From Paenibacillus tyrphae (GTDB lineage: Bacteria; Bacillota; Bacilli; Paenibacillales; NBRC-103111): DNA of 64,000 nt. Positions 47,774-57,377 of the stretch are shown piece after piece (the first letter of the stretch is position 1; every line of letters starts with the position of its first letter). The stretch lies in contig NZ_JAMZAW010000001.1 in assembly GCF_024158745.1 (NCBI RefSeq), forward strand, positions 310,001-374,000, read 5' to 3'. The notes under the pieces were generated by a model. It ran no database searches. It saw only the letters and a list, made by a program, of their open reading frames with translations, and was not told the origin of the DNA. A program made the position numbers and the translations under genes.

Positions 47774-48766
47774 TTACCATACCAAGACGGAAGCGCCCCA
47801 AGTCAAGCCCCCGCCGAAGCCGACGAGCACCAGACAGTCGCCCTCTTTGACCCGTCCGGACTCCGCCGCCTCCGCAAGAGCGATCGGAATCGATCCGGCC
47901 GACACGTTGCCGTATTTGTGCAAGTTGATCATGCATTTGTCCTCGCTCAAATTCAGCTTTTGCAGCGCGGACTGAATGATGCGGATATTCGCCTGATGCG
48001 GTACGAGCAAATCCACCTCGGACTTGTCGATTCCTGCCTTGCGCAGCGCCTCTTCCGCGGCGCTCCCCATAATGCGGACGGCGAATTTGAACACCTCGCT
48101 GCCGGCCATGTAGATGAAATGCTGCTTACCTTCCAGACTCTGCGGCGATGCCGGGCAGCGGGAGCCGCCAGCAGCGACATTCAGCAGCGTGCCGCCCGCG
48201 CCGTCCGCGCCAAGCTCGAACGATTTAAACCCGCGGCCTTCCGGCACCGCTCCGAGCACAACCGCGCCTGCACCGTCTCCGAACAAAATACATGTGTTCC
48301 GGTCGGTGTAGTCCGTAATTTTAGACAAGCATTCCGCGCCTACGACAAGCGCATATTTATAGGTTCCGGTGGCGATGAAATTCGAGGCGTTGGCCAAGCT
48401 GTAGATAAATCCCGAGCAAGCTGCCGACAGATCGAAGGCGGCCGCTTTTTTGGCTCCTAGCTTGTCCTGCAAAATACATGCCGTCGACGGAAACGCCATA
48501 TCCGGGGTAACGGTCGCCACGATAATTAAATCGATCTCTTCCGGCGCGATGCCCGCGTTCTGCAGAGCGATTTTCGAAGCTTCATAGGCCAAGTCCGACG
48601 ACGCTTGCTCCGTGGAAGCGATGCGGCGTTCACGGATGCCGGTACGGGTGACGATCCATTCGTCGTTTGTGTCCACCATTTGTTCCAGCTCGAAATTGGT
48701 CAGTACCTTCTCAGGCACATATTTTCCCGTTCCGAGAATGCCTACAGGCTTTAAGCTGCTATTCAT
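47774..48766 (-). CDS. fabH: 3-oxoacyl-ACP synthase III
   Basis: 330 residues. FabH starts chain synthesis from acyl-CoA and malonyl-ACP, with branched-chain primers in Bacilli. The Cys is in DLSAACSGFIYSL, the His in VPHQANIRI and the Asn in YGNVSAGSIPIAL. The N-terminal GILGTGKYVPEKVLTN and RTGIRERRIA are typical. It follows plsX by 2 bp. In B. subtilis this fabH is not in the fapR-plsX cluster. Confidence 0.98.
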   Translation of the reverse strand: MNSSLKPVGILGTGKYVPEKVLTNFELEQMVDTNDEWIVTRTGIRERRIASTEQASSDLAYEASKIALQNAGIAPEEIDLIIVATVTPDMAFPSTACILQDKLGAKKAAAFDLSAACSGFIYSLANASNFIATGTYKYALVVGAECLSKITDYTDRNTCILFGDGAGAVVLGAVPEGRGFKSFELGADGAGGTLLNVAAGGSRCPASPQSLEGKQHFIYMAGSEVFKFAVRIMGSAAEEALRKAGIDKSEVDLLVPHQANIRIIQSALQKLNLSEDKCMINLHKYGNVSAGSIPIALAEAAESGRVKEGDCLVLVGFGGGLTWGASVLVW

Positions 48767-48768
48767 AA

Positions 48769-49764
48769 TTACTCGCTCCCGTTGCTGATTTCCGCAGAAA
48801 TGCTGCGGACCAAATCGTTTTTCAAAGCGACCCGGGCTTGACGCACCGCATTTTTAAAAGCTACGCCGTTGGACGAACCGTGGCTTTTGAGCACCAGACC
48901 GTTAATGCCCAGCAGAGGCGCTGCGCCATGTTCCGTGTAATCCATTTTTTTACCCAATTGGCCGAGGCCCTTCTTCACCGCCGCCGCCGCTAGCTTCGTG
49001 TACCACGTACGCATAAATTGTTCTTTTAAGACGGAAAAGATGACCGAGGCCGCCCCTTCCATCGATTTAAGCATAATATTCCCCGCAAAGCCATCGCATA
49101 CGATAACGTCGCAAGGCTTCCGGAGCACGTCGCGCGACTCCACGTTGCCTATGAAGTGGATCGGCGCTTGCTCAAGCAGCGGAAAAGCCGCCTTCGTCAA
49201 TTCATTGCCTTTCATCGCTTCCGTGCCCACGTTAAGGAGACCGACGCGGGGCTCGGCCAACCCATGCACCTTGCTTCGATACAAACTGCCCATGATGGCG
49301 TACTGCACCAGATGCTCCGCCGTCGCGTCCATATTCGCTCCAAGGTCGAGCGCAAGAATCCCTTCCCCGTCAACCGTCGGCAGCATCGGCGCAAGCGCCG
49401 GACGTTCGATCCCTTTGATCCGGCCGACGACCAGGAGGCCCGTCGTCATCAACGCTCCCGTATTGCCCGCCGAGATCATGGCGCCTACTTCCTGCTCCTT
49501 CACCATACGGCCGGCCACGACCATCGAAGCGTCTTTTTTGCGCCGCACCGCTTTAACCGGCTCGTCATCCGCTTCGATCGTCTCGCTTGCGTGTCTCAAC
49601 TCCAGATTCGCAAGCTTCTTGCCTTGAAGCAATGGCTCCAGCACGCTTGTATCTCCAACCAGCACAATCGTCGTATCTGGCCATTCTTCGGCCGCCGCGA
49701 TCGCGCCATCCACCGCTGCCTGCGGCGCATGGTCTCCGCCCATCGCGTCAATCGCTATCCGCAT
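48769..49764 (-). CDS. plsX: Phosphate acyltransferase PlsX
   Basis: 331 residues from the ATG at 49764 behind GGAGGAG; the frame to 49905 overlaps fapR and lacks support. PlsX turns acyl-ACP into acyl-phosphate, the first step of Gram-positive phospholipid synthesis. Motifs are MRIAIDAMGGDHAPQAAVDG, ISAGNTGALMTTGLL, LDLGANMDATAEHLVQYA, and VCDGFAGNIMLKSMEG. It overlaps fapR by 17 bp. Confidence 0.98.
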   Translation of the reverse strand: MRIAIDAMGGDHAPQAAVDGAIAAAEEWPDTTIVLVGDTSVLEPLLQGKKLANLELRHASETIEADDEPVKAVRRKKDASMVVAGRMVKEQEVGAMISAGNTGALMTTGLLVVGRIKGIERPALAPMLPTVDGEGILALDLGANMDATAEHLVQYAIMGSLYRSKVHGLAEPRVGLLNVGTEAMKGNELTKAAFPLLEQAPIHFIGNVESRDVLRKPCDVIVCDGFAGNIMLKSMEGAASVIFSVLKEQFMRTWYTKLAAAAVKKGLGQLGKKMDYTEHGAAPLLGINGLVLKSHGSSNGVAFKNAVRQARVALKNDLVRSISAEISNGSE

Positions 49765-50356
49765 GAAGCTCTCCTCCTTCATGCCGATCTTTGCTCGCAT
49801 GATAAATGATGAAATTCCCTTGGAATACCACTTCGTCTCCGACGTATGTAAAAACTTCGACCTTCGCCTTGCCTTTGGAGATCGAACGGACATAAGCCTT
49901 GGCAATGCACTTCTCCTGCAATCGGACCTGCCGCACGAAGCGGATGTCCGCAGCGGCGGTCAGCGCCACCTTATCGTTGATTAGCGCAACGGCCAAGGAA
50001 TTGGCCTGAGAAAATATATGATGACCCCGGGCGATTTTCGTCCGGGAGAACACATGCTCTTCTCGAATTTCGAACATGGAAATGCCGCTCTTGTCGAGCT
50101 GCAGATCAATGACATCCCCGATGACTTCATGCAGCGGAAGCGAACGCACCTGATCGTACGATTGCTCCGCCATCAGCTTCATCCGCTCGCGCAGCTCGGG
50201 AATGCCAAGCTCGAGCCGGTCCAGCCGAATCGTCTGGATGCTGACTTGAAACAGCTTCGTCAACTCTTCATCCGTTATAAACGGGTTTTCTTCGATCGCT
50301 TTGGCCAACTGCTGCTGGCGCTGTCGTTTCGGAAGGCGTTCGATAACGAGCACCAC
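49748..50356 (-). CDS. fapR: Fatty acid and phospholipid synthesis repressor FapR
   Basis: 202 residues starting at a GTG (a second GTG follows directly upstream of the reading frame, so the exact start is soft). FapR represses lipid synthesis genes until malonyl-CoA binds. The N-terminal helix-turn-helix is PFITDEELTKLFQVSIQTIRLDRLELGIPE in part; the C-terminal hotdog-fold domain has VFSRTKIARGHHIFSQANSL, ADIRFVRQVRLQEKCIAKAYV and VFQGNFIIYHA. It heads fapR-plsX-fabH-fabD-fabG-acpP-fabF. A canonical FapR site could not be confirmed upstream. Confidence 0.96.
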   Translation of the reverse strand: MVLVIERLPKRQRQQQLAKAIEENPFITDEELTKLFQVSIQTIRLDRLELGIPELRERMKLMAEQSYDQVRSLPLHEVIGDVIDLQLDKSGISMFEIREEHVFSRTKIARGHHIFSQANSLAVALINDKVALTAAADIRFVRQVRLQEKCIAKAYVRSISKGKAKVEVFTYVGDEVVFQGNFIIYHASKDRHEGGELHADSD

Positions 50357-50477
50357 CTTTTTTAGCTTGAACTAGGGAGGCCCCCACCTGATGCATATGA
50401 CATGTCACTATCTCTTATGACCAAGTCACAAAGCAAAGTATACTGGATTCTGCTTGAAAAGGGAAGCGCAGGCAAAC

Positions 50478-50514
50478 AAAAAAAATAGCACTGCACCCAA
50501 AGGTGGAGTACTAT
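50478..50514 (-). terminator. Terminator after rpmF
   Basis: Arms ATAGTACTCCACC / GGTGCAGTGCTAT (one mismatch, one wobble) with a 4-base loop are followed by TTTTTTTG. A further 9-bp hairpin GAGATTATT / AATAATCTC overlaps the rpmF stop codon at 50530-50551. Confidence 0.85.
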
Positions 50515-50534
50515 CTCTTTTGTCTGCAGGGAGA

Positions 50535-50708
50535 TTATTGGCTAATAATCTCTCTTTTCTTGTATTGACCGCAAACCTTGCAAACTCGGTGAGCCAATTT
50601 CAATTCACCGCAATTGTCACACTTTACCATGCCCGGTACTTCCAATTTAAAATGAGTACGACGCTTGTCGCGGCGCGTTTTGGATGTTCTCCTTTGAGGT
50701 ACTGCCAT
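50535..50708 (-). CDS. rpmF: 50S ribosomal protein L32
   Basis: 57 residues from the ATG at 50708 behind [29 protein letters not shown] and the zinc pairs CDNC and CKVC identify the Cys-type L32. It lies 40 bp past the DUF177 gene, the usual pairing. Confidence 0.97.
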   Translation of the reverse strand: MAVPQRRTSKTRRDKRRTHFKLEVPGMVKCDNCGELKLAHRVCKVCGQYKKREIISQ

Positions 50709-50748
50709 ATTTCCCACCTCCTTCAACGAATTCAGCCTGCGTTCCTGG

Positions 50749-51276
50749 TTACGATCGGTCTTTAAAAAAATCCGCAAGTCCGGCCAAACGCGGGTCCACC
50801 TTCTCCGTCTTGCATTCGCAAGCCTTTTCGTTCCGGTTCGTTCCGCACACGGGACACAGTCCTTGACAATTTTCACTGCACAGCGGGATGAACGGCAGCG
50901 CCATCAGGACGCTTTCCGCCAAATAGGGCTTCAGCTCAAACCGGTCCTCGGAGACATACAACACGTCTTCCTCGTCCTGTTCCTCATCCTCGGACTCTTC
51001 CAGCTCTTGCTCTTCGCCCTTCACAAACGTCTCATGAAACGGAATCGTCAAATGCTGTCCGACCGGGGACAAGCAGCGCGAGCACGATTGCTCCACGTCA
51101 ATGTCCAGTTCGCCGGTGACTTCGGCCGTGCCGGCCTTGTCCCGAGCTTCCAAACGCACCTGCAGCGGGCCGTACCCGAGCAGACTTCCGGACTTCGGCA
51201 GAATGCCTGTCAAATCTTCCGTGCCTTCGATCCGGATCGTACCTTTGGATGCCAAATCTTTCAAATGTATAAACAT
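50749..51276 (-). CDS. DUF177 (YceD-like) protein
   Basis: 175 residues from the ATG at 51276 behind GGGGTGA. DUF177 proteins lie upstream of rpmF in most bacteria and affect 23S rRNA in plants and E. coli. Two Cys pairs are visible: [10 protein letters not shown] in the first half and [13 protein letters not shown] with CECK near the end, which may bind zinc. A very acidic stretch ([17 protein letters not shown]) lies between. It is divergent from tmcAL. Confidence 0.93.
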   Translation of the reverse strand: MFIHLKDLASKGTIRIEGTEDLTGILPKSGSLLGYGPLQVRLEARDKAGTAEVTGELDIDVEQSCSRCLSPVGQHLTIPFHETFVKGEEQELEESEDEEQDEEDVLYVSEDRFELKPYLAESVLMALPFIPLCSENCQGLCPVCGTNRNEKACECKTEKVDPRLAGLADFFKDRS

Positions 51277-51303
51277 GAGTATCACCCCAAACAAACAAAG
51301 ATT

Positions 51304-51333
51304 ATTATATCGACTTCGGTTCCATTTTGTCAA
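51304..51333 (-). promoter_or_regulatory. Consensus promoter of the DUF177-rpmF operon
   Basis: TTGACA, 18 bases, TATAAT: both boxes match consensus. Its -35 overlaps the -35 of the tmcAL promoter. Confidence 0.9.
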
Positions 51334-51355
51334 CATTTTCAGTTCATGCTATAGT
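51327..51355 (+). promoter_or_regulatory. Promoter of tmcAL
   Basis: TTGTCA, 17 bases, TATAGT with a TGC extension. The -35 boxes of the two divergent promoters share five bases, so the two polymerases cannot bind together. Confidence 0.8.
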
Positions 51356-51416
51356 GATTAATCATAATCGTAATGGCAAAAGAAGCCTGAAACCCTGAAC
51401 GGGAGGAATCTTCCGC

Positions 51417-52649
51417 ATGTCAACCGTCGGCCTTGTCGTCGAATACAACCCGCTGCATAACGGTCACTACTATCATTACCAACAATCGAAAAAGGTAACG
51501 GGAGCGGACAGCGCGATTTGCATCATGAGCGGGAATTTTCTCCAGCGCGGCGAACCGGCGGTCGTGAACAAATGGGCGCGGGCCGAGATGGCGCTCCGCA
51601 TGGGAGCCGACCTCGTCCTGGAGCTGCCGGTCGCTTATAGCGCCCAGCCGGCGGAATGGTTCGCCTTCGGCGCCGTCTCCGCGCTCGACGCTACCGGGCT
51701 CGTCGACAGCCTTTGCTTCGGCAGCGAAAGCGGCGACATCAGCTGGCTCGAAGCAGCAGCCGATGTTTTGCAGGACGAGCCCGCTCCGCTGCGGGAGCTG
51801 CTGCAGCAGGAGCTGAAAGCCGGCGTCCCGTATCCGGCCGCCTACAGCCGCGCCGTAGCGCAGTTCGTACCGGGCGCAGAAAGCGAGCTCGCCAAGCCGA
51901 ACAATACGCTCGGGCTGCATTACCTGATCGCCCTGCAGCGGCTTCGCAGCGGCATCCGGCCGCAAACGATTGCAAGGATGAAAGCCGAATACAATCAGAC
52001 CGACATTACGGACGGGCGTATTGCAAGTGCTACCGCTCTGCGCAAGCTGCTTTTTGAGGAACGTACTTTGCATGCCCTCCGTCCTTATGCGCCTACGGCA
52101 ACGCTGGATGTTTTGGAGCGGGAATGGCAGGCCGGACGCGCTCCGGTCGATTGGGAACGCTTTGCGAAGCCCCTGATGCTGCAGCTCATGCACCATACTC
52201 CGGAGCAGCTAGCGACCTTCCATGAGGTCACGGAAGGGCTGGAGCACCGCATTCGGCAGGCCCTGACCGAGACGGCAGCTCCTGGAGAGGGCTATGTCGC
52301 TTCGCTGCTGGACCGGCTCAAAACGAAGCGCTATACGCGGACCAAGCTGCAGCGTACCTTGCTGCGTATTTTGCTGAATCACACCAAAGAAGAGCTCTCT
52401 GCTGAAATACTCAGCCGAGGCGTGCCGTACCTGCGCGTGCTGGGCTTCCGTCCCAAAGGGAGGGAGCTGCTCCGACGAATGAAAACAACGGCGAAGGTGC
52501 CCGTCGTCACCAAAGTAACGGACACGCTTTCGCCGCTGCTCGCGATGGATATTCGCGCTACCTCTGTCTATGCGCTCGGATATGAAACGCCTACTCCCCG
52601 CGATTGGTTCGCGGATTACTACGAACCGCCGGTCATTGTGACGGATTAA
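51417..52649 (+). CDS. tmcAL: tRNA(Met) cytidine acetate ligase TmcAL (YlbM)
   Basis: 410 residues. TmcAL acetylates the wobble cytidine of elongator tRNA-Met from acetate and ATP. It starts VGLVVEYNPLHNGHYYH with the HxGH nucleotidyltransferase motif, followed by GNFLQRGEPAVVNKWARAEM and GADLVLELP. SESGDISWLE and NNTLGLHYLIALQRL are further matches. It converges on ylbL with a 4-bp gap and no terminator. Confidence 0.96.
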   Translation: MSTVGLVVEYNPLHNGHYYHYQQSKKVTGADSAICIMSGNFLQRGEPAVVNKWARAEMALRMGADLVLELPVAYSAQPAEWFAFGAVSALDATGLVDSLCFGSESGDISWLEAAADVLQDEPAPLRELLQQELKAGVPYPAAYSRAVAQFVPGAESELAKPNNTLGLHYLIALQRLRSGIRPQTIARMKAEYNQTDITDGRIASATALRKLLFEERTLHALRPYAPTATLDVLEREWQAGRAPVDWERFAKPLMLQLMHHTPEQLATFHEVTEGLEHRIRQALTETAAPGEGYVASLLDRLKTKRYTRTKLQRTLLRILLNHTKEELSAEILSRGVPYLRVLGFRPKGRELLRRMKTTAKVPVVTKVTDTLSPLLAMDIRATSVYALGYETPTPRDWFADYYEPPVIVTD

Positions 52650-52653
52650 TAAC

Positions 52654-53742
52654 TTAACTTCCCGTTTTCGCCGGCAGCTTCGCCAAATAATCCAATGCTT
52701 CGCCCATCGTAGCCACCGGAACGACGGTCATCTTGGTCCCCAATTCGTCGGCACGCTTCTTCGCGTCCGAATAATTGGGGATCGTCTGCCCGGTCGGAGC
52801 TTTATAATCCGCGGGGCTGAAAAAGATTTCGGCACCCGCCCGATCGGCCGCTACGATTTTATGCTGAATGCCCCCGATGACGCCGACATGGCCTTCTGGA
52901 TCGATCTCCCCGGTTCCCGCCACCTTGTAGCCTTTCGTAATATCGCCGGGCGCCAGCCGGTTATAGATTTCCAGCGAAAACATCAGGCCCGCCGACGGCC
53001 CTCCAATGTCTCCCGCTTGAATGGTAACCTGCTGCTCTTCCGACTCGGCCTTCACACTGTGCAATTCCGCCAAGACGACCCCGAGCCCGACCCGCGAAGC
53101 TGCGGGTGCGGCGTCTGCCGGTTGTTGTGCGCTTGGGTCGGCAGGCAGCGCGGCCACAGCAATATCCTTCGTCTGGATCACGCCTTTGCGCTTGTAGCTG
53201 ACCGAGACGGTGTCCCCCGCTTTTTTGCCTGCGACGCCGCCTCGCACCTCTTCCATCGTTTGAATCGGTTTGTCGTCGATTTTCACGAGGGTATCGCCTG
53301 CCTGAAGCAAGTCATGCGCCGGGACATTCGGATACACCTGCTGGATGACGACGCCATCCTTGCTGATATGGTAAGGAATTTTCAGCCGGTTATACACCGC
53401 CTGAATCGCATCCGCCTGCGAGGTGAGCATGACCACTTCCTGCCGCTGCGAATATTCCGCCTCGGACTCGTTGTTGCGGAGCAGATCCCGCTTCAGGCGC
53501 AGCTCTTCGTAGGGCCGGATGTAGGACATCAAATAGCCGAATACGGTTGCATCGGCCACCTGCACCGTGGTCAGCATGAACTTGCCTTTTTCCTCCGAAG
53601 CCTGCTTGACGTGAACCATCGGATGAATATCCTCGGCCGTCCCCGGTTTAAAAATGTAGAGCGGCAAAGGCATAAAATAAACAACGTACAAAAGCGCTAT
53701 CGCTGTAAAAACGGAAAAAACGACGCGTGACGCGCGTTTCAT
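52654..53742 (-). CDS. PDZ-containing Lon-type membrane protease (YlbL)
   Basis: 362 residues from the ATG at 53742. An N-terminal anchor VVFSVFTAIALLYVVYFM is followed by a PDZ domain (about 120-190; VQQVYPNVPAHDLLQAGDTL) and a Lon-type peptidase domain with Ser in GDIGGPSAGLMFSLEI and Lys in GIQHKIVAADRAG. In B. subtilis YlbL (SepM-like) is a secreted-face protease induced in DNA damage; here it is expected to act outside the membrane. Confidence 0.94.
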   Translation of the reverse strand: MKRASRVVFSVFTAIALLYVVYFMPLPLYIFKPGTAEDIHPMVHVKQASEEKGKFMLTTVQVADATVFGYLMSYIRPYEELRLKRDLLRNNESEAEYSQRQEVVMLTSQADAIQAVYNRLKIPYHISKDGVVIQQVYPNVPAHDLLQAGDTLVKIDDKPIQTMEEVRGGVAGKKAGDTVSVSYKRKGVIQTKDIAVAALPADPSAQQPADAAPAASRVGLGVVLAELHSVKAESEEQQVTIQAGDIGGPSAGLMFSLEIYNRLAPGDITKGYKVAGTGEIDPEGHVGVIGGIQHKIVAADRAGAEIFFSPADYKAPTGQTIPNYSDAKKRADELGTKMTVVPVATMGEALDYLAKLPAKTGS

Positions 53743-53886
53743 GTGTCTAGCCTCTCCCATTGGTAGCTGTCCCCCCAGCCGTTCGCAAATGTCGTATCTC
53801 TATAAGTAGCGTACGCCTGTCAGGTCTATTCCATGCGGACAAAGCGTAAACATGTACCACTACCCCAAGCTGGAGTGATGAATCGG

Positions 53887-55155
53887 ATGCAACGGTTACA
53901 GGTTCTCTTCTCCCCGCGCTTTACGACGCTGCTGCTTGGCGCCGCCGCGCTTGCTCTTGTCGTCAGCATCATCGCATTTCCCGACGAAGCGTTTCGCTCG
54001 TCGCTCCAGGGGCTGCAGCTCTGGTGGAAGCTGGTCTTCCCGGCCCTGCTGCCCTTTCTGATCGTAACCGAGCTGCTGCGCGGGATGGGCGTACTGCACG
54101 GACTTGGCGTACTGCTCGAGCCGCTGCTGCGCCTTTTGTTCAGGCTCCCGGGAGTCGCCGGCTGGATCGTCGCGCTCGGCTTCACGGCAGGCATGCCGGC
54201 CGGTGCCGCAGCCGTGGGCCAGCTTCGTAAGGACGGCACGCTGACCCGCGACGAAGGAGAGCGGCTGCTCTCGGTCTCTCACCTGCTGAATCCGGTCTTC
54301 CTCGTAAGCGTGGTCGGCGTCGGCTTCCTGCAAAGCGCGACGGCCGGACTTGCGCTTGCGGTCATCCATTATGCCTCTACGCTGCTCTTGGCCATGCTTC
54401 ACCGCTTTCGCAACGCCCCGGCACCTCATCCACCGCCGAAATTAAAATCACGGGACAAGGGGGGCTCAGGATGGCTCAGCCGAAGCTTCGACGCATTTCA
54501 AGACGCCCGGACGCGCGACGGCCGGACGTTCGGGAAGCTGCTGGGAGATTCGGTGACGTCAAGCGTTCAGCAGCTTTTTTTGATCGGCGGATGCATGATG
54601 ATGTTCTCCGTGCTGCTTCACGCCGTTTCGCTTTCGGGGCTTGTCTCCGCTGCCGCTTCCCTCGCCTCCGCACTTGGGCTTAACCGCGACAACGCTCTGA
54701 CGCTTGCCCAAGCGCTGCTGGCCGGCTTTTTCGAACCGCATCTCGGAGCGTATGCCTTGTCGCAATATACAGAAGCAGCTTCGTCGGCCTTGCCGTATGC
54801 GCTGCTCAGTCTGCTGCTCTCGTGGGGAGGCTTGTCCACGCACGCCCAAGTCAAAAGCTTGACCGCGGCTTCCGACTTGCGTTACCTGCGCTTTCTGCGC
54901 TCCCGGCTTGAGCACGGCGGGATTGCTTTTGTGCTTACCTGCTTAGCTTGGAAGCCGCTCACCGATTCGCTGGGCGGAGAACAGCCCGTGCTTGCGCACT
55001 ATACCGCGGTTCGCAGCGGCTGGTCTTTCGAGCACGACAGTCTGTGGCCCTTGGTCAGCCCGATGATGCTGCAGTTCGGCACAATGCTGCTTGTCCTGCT
55101 CGTGCTTTCGGTATTTGCCGCTTTTCTCTTCCATCGCCGCCGCCATCAGCGGTAA
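53887..55155 (+). CDS. ylbJ: Sporulation integral membrane protein YlbJ
   Basis: About 422 residues from the ATG at 53887; nearby ATG at 53878 is an alternative. About nine to ten membrane segments carry two nucleoside-recognition (Gate) repeats, seen in LVFPALLPFLIVTELLRGMGV and the related LFLIGGCMMMFSVLLHAV. YlbJ is a mother-cell protein of sporulation in B. subtilis under SigE. No clear SigE promoter was found upstream. It sits between ylbL and coaD as in B. subtilis, and supports a spore-forming organism. Confidence 0.93.
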   Translation: MQRLQVLFSPRFTTLLLGAAALALVVSIIAFPDEAFRSSLQGLQLWWKLVFPALLPFLIVTELLRGMGVLHGLGVLLEPLLRLLFRLPGVAGWIVALGFTAGMPAGAAAVGQLRKDGTLTRDEGERLLSVSHLLNPVFLVSVVGVGFLQSATAGLALAVIHYASTLLLAMLHRFRNAPAPHPPPKLKSRDKGGSGWLSRSFDAFQDARTRDGRTFGKLLGDSVTSSVQQLFLIGGCMMMFSVLLHAVSLSGLVSAAASLASALGLNRDNALTLAQALLAGFFEPHLGAYALSQYTEAASSALPYALLSLLLSWGGLSTHAQVKSLTAASDLRYLRFLRSRLEHGGIAFVLTCLAWKPLTDSLGGEQPVLAHYTAVRSGWSFEHDSLWPLVSPMMLQFGTMLLVLLVLSVFAAFLFHRRRHQR

Positions 55156-55169
55156 GCTTTCCTTCCGAG

Positions 55170-55712
<543 letters not shown>

Positions 55713-55724
55713 CTATTGTCGAGT

Positions 55725-56294
55725 TTAAATCTCTTTACCCTCGGAGCGGGTACGGTAAATCGTAATGGCAGTATCCCCATACTCGGCCCGCCTCAGCCAC
55801 TCGAGCTTCCCGAAGTCCCCCTCATGGCGATCCTCCGCGTCATGCTCGACCACGATCCGCGCTCCGTCGGCCAGCAATCCGCCCTGCTGCAGCTCCTCCA
55901 GCAGCTCCCCGATCACCTTCAGCTTGTACGGTGGGTCCAAAAACACCAGATCAAAACGCGCTTCCCGCTTGGAAAGCGCTTTGAGCGCGCGCATCGCATC
56001 ATTGCGGTACACTTCGGCCCGCTCCGTCATCCCGGTCGCCTGAAGATTGTGACGAATCGTGTCGATGGCTTTTTTGTCAACGTCCGTGAGCACGGCATGG
56101 TCCATCCCCCGGCTCAACGCTTCGATACTCAGCCCTCCCGTGCCCGCAAACAAATCCAGCACTTGTCCGCCGTCGAAATAAGGGCCGATCATGCTGAATA
56201 CCGCTTCTTTCACTTTATCCGTCGTGGGCCGGGTCCCCATGCCCGGTACCGCCTTCAGCGGCCGCCCTTTGGCACTTCCCGATATGACTCTCAT
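55725..56294 (-). CDS. rsmD: 16S rRNA (guanine-966-N2)-methyltransferase RsmD
   Basis: 189 residues from the ATG at 56294. It has MRVISGSAKGRPLKAVPG, RPTTDKVKEAVFSMIGPY, the SAM motif VLDLFAGTGGLSIEALSRG and the catalytic LVFLDPPYKL. It is normally paired with coaD, as here. Confidence 0.97.
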   Translation of the reverse strand: MRVISGSAKGRPLKAVPGMGTRPTTDKVKEAVFSMIGPYFDGGQVLDLFAGTGGLSIEALSRGMDHAVLTDVDKKAIDTIRHNLQATGMTERAEVYRNDAMRALKALSKREARFDLVFLDPPYKLKVIGELLEELQQGGLLADGARIVVEHDAEDRHEGDFGKLEWLRRAEYGDTAITIYRTRSEGKEI

Positions 56295-56330
56295 GCTGTA
56301 TAGCCTTCTTTCCGCCAACTTAATATTGAT

Positions 56331-56360
56331 ATCGTATCACAAACGGAATCTTTTGCACAA
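56331..56360 (-). promoter_or_regulatory. Promoter of rsmD-coaD
   Basis: Minus-strand TTGTGC, 18 bases, TACGAT preceded by TGA (extended -10). Confidence 0.6.
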
Positions 56361-56403
56361 AAAATCCAAAAAAATTTTGCCAGCGGATGTATATCTTTCT
56401 GCA

Positions 56404-56545
56404 AAAAGGATCATCCTTATATCATCGACATCCGAAAATGTCGTAGACAACCGCGGAGAAGACTTACGTTCCCCATAAGCTCTTCGTCCGGTTTCTCCTC
56501 TCCCATGAAAGGGGCTCGTCGTGAGACGGGCCCCGATTTTATTTA
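56404..56545 (+). ncRNA. Possible structured RNA with a terminator hairpin
   Basis: Several hairpins follow one another: AAGGA/TCCTT (56406-56418), CGACAT/ATGTCG (56426-56443), CTTA/TAAG within AAGACTTA...TAAGCTCTT (about 56458-56484), and GGGGCTCGTC / GACGGGCCCC (56511-56534) followed by GATTTTATTT. The last looks like a plus-strand terminator. No family is recognised and no promoter was found. On the minus strand a 29-codon frame (ATGGGAGAGGAGAAACCGGA onward) is an alternative. Coding and RNA readings are both open. Confidence 0.3.
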
Positions 56546-56612
56546 ACACCCCTTGATCAAAAAGGGTTTGTTTAATATCTGGTCGCTTTCTTGGGGAAGC
56601 GAGATAAGAGAA

Positions 56613-56666
56613 TAAAAATGGGACGTCGCAAAACTGCTGCCATTAACAGCAATTTGCATCGTCCCA
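56613..56666 (-). terminator. Strong terminator downstream of the small secreted protein gene
   Basis: Arms TGGGACG / CGTCCCA enclose GCAAATTGCTG / CAGCAGTTTTGC; on the minus strand TTTTTATT follows. The stem is about 18 bp with small bulges. Confidence 0.85.
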
Positions 56667-56811
56667 ATAGGACGTTTTACTTCTTTTTCTATCATAGAGT
56701 TGAAGCCACCTCAAGCAATAATTCCAGCAGGACGCAGTCGCCCTTCTTCCATATTACGATAGGCGGGCCCTGCCTCCGGGATCTAACTAGTGGGATGTAG
56801 ACCCTCGCTTA

Positions 56812-57087
56812 TCATATCTCAGGGTAATAAAGCCACCCTCTATACGTACCAACCCAGCCACCATATTGTGGCTCATAACGTTGTTTATATTTTTTCAAAA
56901 TACCACTACACTTGCCATACCAGAATTCAAGTTCCTCCGGAACATCGTTTTCGTTCTTGTACACATCTTCTACGGTATCAACATATAAGCATTCTTCACG
57001 CTTTTTAACATGTTCTCCATATGCAGCTGGTGCAATGGAGCTAATAACTAATGCCGACAGCAAAGCCAAAGATACAATTTTTTTCAT
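56812..57087 (-). CDS. Small secreted protein of unknown function
   Basis: 91 residues. Signal peptide MKKIVSLALLSALVISSIAPAAYG (first 24 residues; split at Ala-Tyr-Gly) leaves a mature chain of about 67 residues with two Cys, Glu/Lys-rich first half and a Tyr/Trp/Gly-rich tail (QYGGWVGTYRGWLYYPEI). AAGGGAG precedes the ATG by 6 bases and a strong terminator follows. No family is recognised. Base use is more AT-rich than the housekeeping genes nearby. Confidence 0.7.
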   Translation of the reverse strand: MKKIVSLALLSALVISSIAPAAYGEHVKKREECLYVDTVEDVYKNENDVPEELEFWYGKCSGILKKYKQRYEPQYGGWVGTYRGWLYYPEI

Positions 57088-57377
57088 ATAAAACTCCCTT
57101 CAAAAAATAAAGTATAGACAATTTAAAATATAAGATGAACACTGTACCAGCCTGTATTGGCAGCGGCATGATATTTATGATCCGCAAATAGATACATTTT
57201 GTATCACGAACAGCAGGGCAACCCGTTTAGCCAGGTCTGATCATTTTAATGTGCGTAAGTAACCTGAGCCGTTACATGCGTTGTCGGAACTCCAGGCCCA
57301 ACATTATATAGTAAGAAAACAAGAATCCGATTTCGGCGCAATCAGCTCTCCTCCGGCTTCGCCCCCTGCACGGACAT
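57088..57377. other. Intergenic region without a recognised gene
   Basis: 290 bp, AT-rich near the secreted-protein start, then of mixed composition. No convincing open frame, hairpin or promoter was found apart from the expected 5-prime region of the 91-residue gene. Confidence 0.5.

Noticed and set aside
50357..50390. Possible FapR operator upstream of fapR (CCCTAGTTCAAGCTAA on the minus strand)
   Set aside because: It shares only parts of the TTAGTACCTAGTCTTAAT-type consensus and lacks its symmetry. Control by FapR is still likely from family knowledge but is not shown.
50398..50407. Palindrome TGACATGTCA upstream of fapR
   Set aside because: Ten bases is too short to stand out by itself, and no promoter position could be tied to it.
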